NCBI GenBank assembly: GCA_963790415.1
Contig: CAWBOK010000003.1
Coordinates: 744,001-808,000, forward strand
Direction: 5' to 3'
From: JAJZQZ01 sp963790415
GTDB taxonomy: Bacteria > Actinomycetota > Thermoleophilia > RBG-16-64-13
DNA: 64,000 nt
Positions 45,093-54,268 of the stretch are shown here, piece after piece. A model generated the notes under the pieces. It was not told the DNA's origin. It was given only the letters and a program-made list of their open reading frames with translations, and did no database searches. A program made the position numbers and the translations under genes. How positions within the stretch are numbered: the first letter of the stretch is position 1; each line of letters opens with the position of its first letter.

Positions 45093-45626
45093 ATGGGTGG
45101 ACGTGAGAGACGAGAAGAGCGGCGTGAAGAGCGAAAAGGCGCCGGCGCCAACCGCTACCAGATGCGCGAGAAGCTCGCGTCGATCGGCGACGACTTCTGG
45201 ATCGAGGACGCCCAGGGCCAAAAGGTCTTCAAAGTGGACGGCAAGGCGCTACGCGTACGAAGCACGCTCATCTTCGAAGACGCAGATGGGCACGAGCTCG
45301 CGAAGATCCAGGAGCGGAAGCTGCGGGTGAAGGACACGATGGAGATAGAAGGCCCGGGTGGAGAGACCCTCGCCACCATCAAGAAGGCTCTGATCGCCCC
45401 CCTGCGCGACCGGTGGACGGTCAAGGTGGGGAACGGCCCGGACCTCGAGGTCCAAGGAAACATCCTGGACCATGAGTACAAGATCGAGCAGGGACGAGAC
45501 ACGGTCGCCGAGATCTCGAAGAAGTGGTTCCGTGTGAGGGACACCTACGGGGTGGAGATCGCTGCCGGGCAGAACGACATCGTCATCCTCGCGGTGACCG
45601 CCGCTGTCGACCAGATGGCGGAGTAG
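45093..45626 (+). CDS. LURP-one-related (Tubby-like fold) family protein
   Basis: A 177-residue protein. After a charged leader (GGRERREERREERKG) comes a repeating strand pattern: YQMREKLASIGDDFWIED, QGQKVFKVDGKALRVRST, LAKIQERKLRVKDTMEI, WFRVRDTYGVEIA. It matches bacterial LOR (LURP-one-related) proteins, which form a membrane-tethered or soluble 12-stranded barrel. Function unknown. ATG 45093 follows AGAGG. Confidence 0.8.
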   Translation: MGGRERREERREERKGAGANRYQMREKLASIGDDFWIEDAQGQKVFKVDGKALRVRSTLIFEDADGHELAKIQERKLRVKDTMEIEGPGGETLATIKKALIAPLRDRWTVKVGNGPDLEVQGNILDHEYKIEQGRDTVAEISKKWFRVRDTYGVEIAAGQNDIVILAVTAAVDQMAE

Positions 45627-45963
45627 GCTCTGTCGCGGATCGCGCAGGCCCGCCCGCTCGCCTAGGCTCGTACGCCGAGGCGCCGCCGGCTTAGGTACCG
45701 GAGTTTGCGCCCGCGGTACCCTTCTTGCTATGGTTGCTGGGCGCGGGGCAATCCATGAATCTGGAGCACGGAGTCTGACCTCCACACTGCGGGATCGAAG
45801 GAGAGCCGGCACCATGAAGGTCGTCGTCGCATGAAGGTCATCATCGTTGGCGAAGCGCCGCGCGTCATGCGCGCCGGGCGCGATGGACGATGCTGTCGGA
45901 GGAGCTTCGGAATATGAGAGGTGACTGCCTCTCGCCTGACATGCGCGGACTGCGCGGCTGCTT
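45627..45963. other. Intergenic region with a good ribosome site but no surviving gene
   Basis: A well-spaced AAGGAGAG precedes ATG 45814, but the frame closes after six codons. A second ATGAAGGTC (45831) repeats the first and opens only 28 codons. It may be a gene remnant. No convincing promoter, terminator or RNA was found. Confidence 0.35.
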
Positions 45964-47705
45964 GTGACAGAGCCACGGTCCACGCGGGTCGAGCGCTGGG
46001 TGCCGGGCGTCCGCGTGCTGCATACCTACGAACGCTCCTGGCTGCGCTTCGACATCGTCGCCGGCATCGTGCTGGCCGCCATCCTCGTGCCGCAGGGCAT
46101 GGCCTACGCGGAGCTGGCCGGCCTTCCTCCAGTCACCGGCCTGTACACCACCATCGCCTGCTTGGTCGGCTATGCCGTCTTCGGCCCGTCACGCGTGCTG
46201 GTGCTCGGCCCCGACTCGTCGCTCGGGCCCCTTATCTTCGCCGCCATCACACCGCTCCTCGTTGCCGGCGGCGACCCTGCGACCGCGATCGCCCTCGCCG
46301 GGATGCTCGCGCTCATCGTGGGCCTCATGGACATCGGGCTCGGCCTTGGCAAGCTCGGCTTCGTCGCCGACCTGCTGTCGAAGGAGGTGCAGGTAGGCTA
46401 TATGAACGGCCTCGCGGTCACCATCATCGTGGGGCAGCTACCCAAGCTGTTCGGCTTCTCCACCGACGCGGACGGGTTTGTGGACGAGGTCCGCGCGTTC
46501 TTCGACGGTCTCGACCAGACCAACACGACGACGCTCGCCGTCGGTCTTGCCGTACTCGCCGTACTCTTGGTGTTGCCACGCTTCACCCGTCGGGTACCGG
46601 CGGTGCTCGTGGCCGTCGTCGGGGCTACGGTCCTCTCGGCGGTACTGGGTTTGGCGGACCAGGGGGTCAAGACCGTCGGTTCCCTGCCCCAGGGGTTCCC
46701 CGTGCCCACCTTTCCCTGGACCGACATCAGCGACGTCCTGCCGCTGATGCTCGCGGCGGTGGGTATCACCCTCGTGTCATTGACCGACACGATAGCTACG
46801 GCCACCAGCTTCGCCGCCCGCCGCGGTGACGAGGTCGAGCCCGACCAGGAGATGATCGGCATGGGCGCTGCCAACGTGGCCGCCGGCTTCTTCCAGGGCT
46901 TTGCGGTTTCGACCAGCAGCTCGCGGACCGCCGTGGCCGAGCAGTCGGGCGCCAAGAGTCAACTGACCGGTCTTGTGGGAGCCGGTCTGGTGCTCCTGCT
47001 CTTGCTGTTCCTCAATTCGCTGCTCGCCGACCTTCCCCAGACGGCGTTGGCCGCCGTGGTCATCGCAGCCGCCCTCTCGATCGCCGACGTACGCATCTTG
47101 GGCCGCTACTACCGCATGCGTAGAGTCCGCCCTGGCCCTCTCACTCGTCGCCACGGCTGGCGTCATCTTCTTCGGTGTGCTCCAGGGGATCATCGTGGCC
47201 ATCGTCCTGGCCATCCTGCTCTTCTTCCGGCGCAGTTGGTGGCCCCACGGGGCCGTGCTCGGCAAGATCGAGGGGATCGACGGGTGGCACAGCGTCGACG
47301 TGTATCCGGACGCCGATCAGATCCCGGGCATCGTCGTCTACCGCTGGGAGGCTCCCCTGTTCTTTGCCAACGCCGGGATGTTTCGACAGCAGATCCGGCG
47401 CCTGGCCCACGACCGCCACCCCGCGTGGATCGTGCTGCAATGCGAGGCCATCACCGACATCGACGTCACCGCGGCCGAGGTGCTCCAGCAGCTGGACGAC
47501 GAGCTCAACGCCGTCGGGATCCACATCGCGTTCGTCGAGATGCGCGAGCCGCCTCCAGGAAGTCGCGCTGCGCTATGGGCTGATGGAGAGCCTCGACCAC
47601 GAGCACTTCTACCCCACGCTCGAGGCGGCCTTCGAAGGGATCCGCGCCCACGGGCCATTGCCCGGCGAGGGGGAGCAGCGGAAAGGGCGAGCACCTATAG
47701 CGTAA
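45964..47705 (+). CDS. SulP-family anion transporter with STAS domain, paralog 2 (two frameshifts)
   Basis: About 579 residues after correction. The membrane domain has LAAILVPQGMAYAELAGLPPV and FAVSTSSSRTAVAEQSGAK; the STAS domain includes LQCEAITDIDVTAAEVLQQL. +1 shifts lie near 47130 (in the last membrane segment before ESALALSLVATAG) and near 47553 (after FVEMREP). Length minus two is divisible by three. GTG 45964. It differs from paralog 1 in the anion-site segment (SSSRTAVA versus SLSQTATA). The PPK2 gene follows after 118 bases. Confidence 0.85.
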
Positions 47706-47823
47706 CCGACTGCGCCGTCCACGCAGGCGATGTGGACGGCTTTCACCCACCAACTAAGGCTTCTGGGCTGGGGAGGGCCCGGAAGGCGAACTGGGAACTC
47801 GATCTCGGAGGAGGCTAAGACAG

Positions 47824-48742
47824 ATGGGCAAGAAGTCAAGAGAATCGAAGAAGGCGGCACAATCCGAGGCGCCGGTCCAGGCATCGGCCGAAGCCGCACC
47901 GCCACCGGACGCGCCGCAGGAAGAAGCCGCACCGACCAACACCAAGATGAAGCGCAAGGAGTACGAGCGCGAACTCGCGAAGCTGCAGGGTGGGCTGGTC
48001 GCGATGCAGGAGTGGGTCAAGGCCACGGGGGCCAAGGTCTGCATCGTGTTCGAAGGACGCGACACGGCCGGCAAAGGGGGGACGATCAAGCGGATCGTCG
48101 AGCGGGTGAGCCCTCGCGTGTTCCGCGTCGTCGCCCTGCCGGCGCCGAGCGAGCGCGAGAAGTCGCAGATGTACATCCAGCGCTACATTCAAGCACTTCC
48201 CCGCCGCCGGTGAGGTCGTCATCTTCGACCGCAGCTGGTACAACCGCGCCGGGGTCGAACGGGTCATGGGCTTCTGCGCAGAGGAGGAGACCACGCGGTT
48301 CCTGGAGCAGGTCCCCGCCGTCGAGCAGGCGATGATCCACTCGGGGATCCTGCTCATCAAGTACTGGCTGGAGGTCGGCCCCGACGAGCAGACCCGTCGG
48401 CTCGAGAGCCGCATCGACGACCCGCGCAAGATCTGGAAGCTGTCGGACATGGACCTGAAGTCGTACAGCAAATGGTACGACTACTCGCGGGCCCGCGACG
48501 CCATGTTCGCCGCGACGGACACCGCGTGGGCGCCGTGGTGGGTCGCCCACACCGACGACAAGAAGACCGGCCGGCTCAACATCATCTCCCACCTCCTCAG
48601 CCACGTCCCCTACGACGAGGTGCCCCGAGAGCCGGTGAAGCTGCCGAAACGCCAGTCCTCGGGTGGCTACAAGGAGCCGGACTACCCGTACCGCTACGTC
48701 CCCGACAAGTATCTGAAGACGAGCGAAGGGAGGTCGGAGTGA
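47824..48742 (+). CDS. ppk2: Polyphosphate kinase 2 (one frameshift)
   Basis: About 305 residues after correction. An Ala/Pro/Glu-rich leader (1-42) precedes the PPK2 domain with Walker A FEGRDTAGKGGTIKR, Walker B-type EVVIFDRSWYNRAGVERVMG and the lid DPRKIWKLSDMDLKSYSKWY. One extra A near 48193 breaks the frame: ATTCAGCACTTCC gives IQHFP. PPK2 enzymes transfer phosphate between polyphosphate and nucleotides; this form resembles class I (ADP to ATP). ATG 47824 follows GGAGG. The stop overlaps the P-type ATPase start (GTGA, 48739-48742). Confidence 0.9.
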
Positions 48743-51510
48743 CCGATACAGCAGGTCCGCCGGCGGGTTCCGCGCATGCGGGCTCGGACGTCACGTGGTA
48801 CACGCTCACGCCCGACGAGGTCGCGAGCCGCCTCCAGGTCGATCCGGCCAAGGGGCTGACCGCGGCCGAGGCGCAGGCGCGGCTGCAGAAGTACGGCCCC
48901 AACGCCCTGGCCGAGGCGAAGGCGGTGCCGGTCTGGAAGCAGTTCCTCAAGCACTACACCGACTACATGCAGATCGTGCTCGTGGTCGCGGCGGTCGTCA
49001 GTCTGCTCATAGCCGAGTACCGCACCGGCGTGATGCTGATCCTGCTGACCCTCTTCAACGCGTGGCTGGGCTACCACCAGGAAGGCAAGGCCGAGGCCGC
49101 CGCCGCCGCCCTGGGCAAGATGATGAAGGCGGTCACCAAGGTCCGCCGCGACGGCGACGTGGTCGAGGTCCCCGCCGACCAGGTCGTGCCCGGCGACATC
49201 GTGGTGGTCGATGCGGGTGACCGCGTGCCGGCAGACGGCCGGGTGATCGTGGCGGCGACGCTGCAGATCGAGGAGGGCGCCCTGACCGGCGAGAGCGTCG
49301 CGGCCGAGAAGAGCGTCGAGACGATCGCCGGGCCCGACGTGGGGGTGGGCGACCGTGTCGACATGGCGTTCATGAACACCAACGTCACGCGCGGTCACGG
49401 AGAGATCCTGGTCACCACGACGGGCATGGGTTCCGAGGTCGGGCATATCGCCCACATGCTGGCGGGACAGAAGGCTGAGAAGACGCCGCTGACCAAGCAG
49501 GTGGACCGGCTCACGATCTTCATCATCATCGCGGCCGCGTTCGCCTTCATCGTGATCCTGGTGACGGGATTGGCGCAGGGCCAGGACTTCAACGAGCTCT
49601 TCGTCATCGGCGTGGCCCTCGCCGTCGGTTCGATCCCGGATGCGCTGCCGGCGGTCGTGACCATGATCCTCTCGACGGGCTCGGTCGCCATGGCCAAGAA
49701 GAACGCCATCATGAAGACGCTGCCCGCGGTCGAGACGTTGGGCTCCACCTCGGCCATCAACTCCGACAAGACCGGCACGCTGACCATGAACCAGATGACG
49801 GTGCGCGAGATCACGACCGCGGCCCATCACTACACCGTCAGCGGCGAGGGATACAGCTTCGATGGGCAGGTGCAGCGCACGACGGGCGACGCCGAGACAA
49901 ACCTGGACTACGTGATGTTCCCGTGTGCCCTGTGCAACGACTCCGACATCCAGGACGGCGCGGTCGTCGGGCGATCCGACCGAGGGCGCGCTCTACGTGC
50001 TGGCGCAGAAGGGCGGCGTCGACGTCAAGGCGTTCCGCGAGAACCACCCGCGCATCGCGATCGGTGCCGTTCGACTCCGACTACAAGTTCATGGCCACCT
50101 TCCACACCATGCCGGGTGCGGACGGCACGCCGGTGGTGCGGGCCTATGTGAAGGGTGCGCCCGACGTGATCCTCGACCGGTCGACGTTCGGCCGCATGCC
50201 CGGCGGGCAGACCGTACCCCTCACGGACGACATGCGCGCCAAGGTGACGGCCGAGAACGAACGCATCGCCGGCCAGGGCATGCGCGTGCTCGCCTTCGCC
50301 CAACGGGAGTTCGATCCCGCCACCTTCGACCCCTCGTCCGACCTGATGGCGCTGATGCAGGACCTCGAGATGGCGGCACTGGTCGGCGAGGTCGACCCGC
50401 CGCGTGCCGAGGCCATGAAGGCCATCGCCGTGGCCAAGCGCGCCGGCATCCGGGTGCGCATGATCACCGGCGACCATGCCATCACCGCCGGCGCGATCGC
50501 CCGTGAGCTGGGCATCGAGGGGCGCGCGGTGACGGGCGCCGAGTTCGCCGCGTTCAGCGACGAGGAAGCCGCCAGGCAGATCGACGACATCGGCGTGATC
50601 GCCCGCGTGGCGCCCGAGCACAAGGTCAGGCTGGTCGAGGTGCTCAAGGCCAAGCACAACGTCGTGGCCATGACGGGCGACGGGGTCAACGACGCGCCGG
50701 CCATCGCCGCGGCCGACATCGGCATCGCCATGGGCATCACGGGCACCGACGTGGCCAAGGGCGCGGCCAAGATGATCCTGGCCGACGACAACTTCGCCAC
50801 CATCATGGCCGCGGTCGAAGAAGGTCGGGTCATCTACGACAACCTGCAGAAGTTCATCCGCATCCAGGTCGCCAACCTCTTCATGTTCATCCTCGCGTTC
50901 CTGGGCTCGTCGCTGCTCGCAGATCGCCGGGACGGCCCTGCTCAGCACGTCGCAGGTGCTGTGGATCCACATGGCGGTCGTCGCGCCCATCGGCGCCGTG
51001 ATGGGCATGGACATCGCCACGCCGGGCATCATGCAGCGCAGGCCGCGGCCCTTCGACCAGCCGATCATCCCCAGGTCGATGATGATCCGACTGTTCTTCG
51101 GCGGCCTGTTCATGGCGGCCTCCACGCTCGTCTTGGTCCAGATCGGCAAGACGACCTACGACTCGCTCCAGGTGGGGCAGACCATGGCGCTGGTGGGCCT
51201 GGCGATCAGCAACATCTTCCTGGCGCTCAACCTGCGCTTCCCCGAGGACAGCGCGTTCGGACGTGCGACATTGTCCAACTCGAGGCTGCTCTTCGCGTTC
51301 GCGTGGGCCGTCATCGGCACCATGCTGATCACGCAGATACCGTTCCTGCAGGAGATGTTCGACACGACCCCGCTGACGCTGAACCAGTGGGGGCTCTGCC
51401 TGGTGCCCGGGGTCATCTTGTTGATGCTCGGCGAGATCTTCAAGATCATCCTGCGGGCGCGACGGCCGCACGAGGAGGCCACTGCCGCGGTCGTGGCGGA
51501 GGCCGCCTGA
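48739..51510 (+). CDS. P2-type cation-transporting ATPase (three frameshifts)
   Basis: About 922 residues after correction. Cation_ATPase_N at about 15-85, actuator motif LTGES, phosphorylation Asp D343 in SDKTGTLT, the hinge MTGDGVNDAPA, and ten helices including the C-terminal set. The M4 motif reads SIPDALPAVVT where Ca2+ pumps have PEGLPA, so the ion-binding Glu is Asp (about D301). +1 shifts lie near 49970 (GTCGGCGATCC restored), 50064 and 50920. Length minus three is divisible by three. Likely Ca2+ or a related cation; coupling to PPK2 suggests ATP supply from polyphosphate. GTG 48739. Confidence 0.85.
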
Positions 51511-51533
51511 CGCCGGAGGCCGCTGGTGGAGGT

Positions 51534-52905
51534 TCACGATCGCCCGAAGTCGTCCTCCAGGCGTTCGATGTCGTCCTCGCCGAAGTAGTCGCCCCGCTGC
51601 ACCTCGATGAAGGTCATGGGTTCCGTCCCCGGGTTTGCGACCCGGTGGGCGGCGCCCATGGGGATGTCGACCGACTCTCCCGCGCCGAGGGGTAGCTCTT
51701 CACCGTCTCGGGTCACCACGGCCCGACCGGAGACCACGTGCCAGTGCTCGGACCGTCGCCGATGCCGCTGCAGGCTCAGCCGCATGCCCGGCAGCACCAC
51801 GATGCGCTTGGTCTTGTGGTCGGGCTCGTCTTCCAGCACCTTGTAGTAGCCCCAGGGCCGGTGGTCGTCGCGCGCGGTCTTCTCCAGAACCTTCTGGTAG
51901 ACCGCCAGGTAGCCGTCGACCATCCGTCTCCACGCTGAAGCGCTCTTCCACGTGGCGGCGGCAGGCGCCTCGGTCGAGGTCGGCCACGGCGCCGGGACTG
52001 CCCGCCGGCCCGATGACGGCCACCGCCTCGTCGACGGATCCGACCAGGAATCCAGACACGCCGTCGTCGATCACCTCGCGCATGCTGCCCCGCTCGAAGG
52101 CGACCACCGGCGTGCCGCAGGCCATGGCCTCCACCACCGAGAGGCCGAAGGGCTCGTCGAACGCGATGGGGTGCAGGAGGGCCAGCGCGCCGCCCAGCAG
52201 CTCGTCCCGGCGGGCGGGGTCGGCGGATCCGACGTACGTCACCCGGTCGCCGTCCAGGTAGGGCTCCACCTGGGTGCGGAAGTAGTCCTCGTCCTGGATG
52301 ACGCCGGCCATGATCAGCTTCCGGCCCGTCCGACGGGCGATCTGGATGGCCTCGTAGGCGCCCTTGTCCGGGTGGATGCGGCCGAAGAACAGCAGGTACT
52401 CGCCGGCCTCCGGGCTGAAGGTGAACCCCGAGAGGTCGATGCCGTGATAGACCGTGGCCGCGTAGCGCAGGCCGGGAGCGCGGTCGGCGTCGCTGATGGC
52501 CACGTAGTGGGCCGTCTGGTCGTACTTTCGGTAGACGGGCAGGATGCGGTCCGAGGAGAACCCGTGGATGGTCACGACCACGGGGGTGTTCGTGAGGCGG
52601 GAGTACGTCAGGGGCAGGAAGTCGAAGTGGTTGTGGATGAGGTCGAACTCCTCCGCCCGCTCGAAGACCTCCGAGATGTGCAGCCCCTCCCAGACCTTGG
52701 CGTCGAGGGTGCGGTCTTCCTCGTAGCCGGCGGGGGAGACGGCCTGCAGGTGGGCGGTCGTCAGGGAGTCCGCGGTGGCGAACAGCGTGACGTCGACACC
52801 GCGGCGGACGAGTCCCTCGGTGAGTAGCGAGACCACCTGCTCCCACGGACCGTAGTGGCGGGGCGGCGTCCGCCAGGCGATGGGGGCGAGCATGGCTATG
52901 CGCAC
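51534..52905 (-). CDS. GT4 glycosyltransferase fused to a cupin (mannose-6-phosphate-isomerase-II type) domain (one frameshift)
   Basis: 456 residues after correction. GT4 part (about 1-335): MLAPIAWRTPPRHYGPWEQV, LIHNHFDFLPL, FFGRIHPDKGAYEAI and FDEPFGLSVVEAMACGTPVV. Cupin part (about 345-450): RPWGYYKVLED, VLPGMRLSLQRHRRRSEHW, GAGESVDIPMGAAHRV, with the metal His/Glu set HxHxxR-like. At 51922 an extra A (GAGACGGATG instead of GAGCGGATG) breaks the link; the restored ERFSVERMVDGYLAVY is a normal GT4 tail, so this is one gene. Start ATG 52905, just behind the LapA gene. Confidence 0.82.
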
Positions 52906-52909
52906 CGGC

Positions 52910-53255
52910 CTACGACTCCTTGGCCGCAGTGTCGGTCTTCGAGTCGGTTCCTTCCGAGTCGGTCCTCCTCCGATCGGCCCTTGGCCATGGCGGTGGCCAT
53001 CTCGGCCGATTGCGTCCGCAGCTTCCCCGTCTCCGATTCGAGCTTCCGCACCCGCGATGATCGCCGCAACTTGCCCGGCAGCATCACGGCGAGTCCTAGC
53101 AGGAGACCCACGACGACCGAGACCAGGATGATCAGCAGGAGCGACACGGTCGACGAGAAGGTGAGGAACGTCACCTCCGTCGAACCGGGGTTCTGCACGG
53201 CGAAGATGAGGAGCAGGATCAGCAGCAACACCATGATTGCCAAGAACACGCGCAT
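52910..53255 (-). CDS. LapA/DUF1049 family membrane protein (probable frameshift)
   Basis: About 114 residues. Two helices (residues 5-22 and 35-62) with the LapA mark FAVQNPGSTEVTFL, then a coiled hydrophilic tail. After about residue 90 the uncorrected frame runs into poor codon use and past the next start. A +1 correction near 52970-52990 gives a polar tail ending TDTAAKES and a TAG at 52912, five bases before the GT4 start. Length minus one is divisible by three. LapA acts in envelope assembly in other bacteria. Confidence 0.75.
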
Positions 53256-53289
53256 GCTCTCTCCCTTCTCGGATTAGGCCGTCCGCAAC

Positions 53290-54226
53290 TCAGGCCGGCG
53301 GGGAATGCCGGCGGAGCCAGTCTAGGACTTCGGACACCCGAGCGGTAGCCAGGGCCATGCTGCTGTCGGCTGCGCCGTAGTAGATGCGCAACTCGTCTCC
53401 TTCGGCCACCCAGCCGCAGGGGAAGACCACGTCGGCCACGTCCCCCTGCCGCTCGTACGACTCTTCGGGGCCGAACACCCACTCGTCGGCCCGGAGCAGG
53501 ACGCGCCGCGGGTCTTTCACGTCCAGGAGGGCCAGTCCCAGCCGGTAGATGCCCCCGGCGATCGTATAGCGGACGCCGTGGTACAAGATCAGCCAGCCCT
53601 CGTCGGTGAGAAGGGGCGGCGGCGAGAGGCCGATCTTGTTGGCGTCCCACCAGCCCCCCCTGCGGCATGGGAGAACGATCTGGTGGTCTCCCCAGTGCAA
53701 CAGATCGGGGGAGAACGAGAGCCAGATGTGGCGCACCGATCGGCTGCGACGGCGACGGGCGGTTCAGCATGGCGTATCGTCCGCCGAAGCGGACCGGGAA
53801 CACGGCCGCGTCCTTGTTCTCCGGCAGTGTCACCGGTCCCAGACGGTTGAACGTCACGAAGTCCCGAGTGGTGGCCAGGGAGACGAGAGGCCCTCCGGCC
53901 GAATAGGCCGTGTAGGCGATCACGAACAGATCCAGATCTTCGACCCAGGTGATGCGGGGGTCCTCGATGCCCCAGAGCTCCTCGGGGTGACCTTCGGGAT
54001 CGGCCGGCATCGTGGGGGTCGGGTCGATGCGCCAGTCGGTGCGGCCGTCCTTGCTCCGGGCAACCGTCAGGTGCGAAAGACCACAGCGGTCCTCCACGCG
54101 CATGAGCAGTAGGGTTTCGCCGTCGATGAGGGTGGCGGCGGCGTTGAAGACCGAGTTGGCCGGGTAGGGAATGTCGGCGGCTGTGATGATGGGGTTACCG
54201 GCATACCGGTAGAACGGCCCGTCCAC
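53290..54226 (-). CDS. Glycoside hydrolase family 130, copy 2 (one frameshift)
   Basis: 311 residues after correction, almost the length of copy 1 (309). NPIITAADIPYP, LWGIEDPRITW, GGRYAMLNRPSP, WLSFSPDLLHWGDHQIVL, DEGWLILYHGV and LRADEWVFGPEESYE match GH130. A single extra G near 53738 (ATCGGTG for ATCGTG) splits it. It lies among GT4 genes, so it probably processes the glycan they build. GTG 54226. Confidence 0.85.
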
Positions 54227-54268
54227 AGCGCTTCCCTACCGCGCGACTGGTCTTCTCCTCCGGCGCCA

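Noticed and set aside
51534..51923. Separate cupin gene
   Set aside because: Its first residues complete the GT4 C-terminal helix; removing one base joins them, so it is one fusion.
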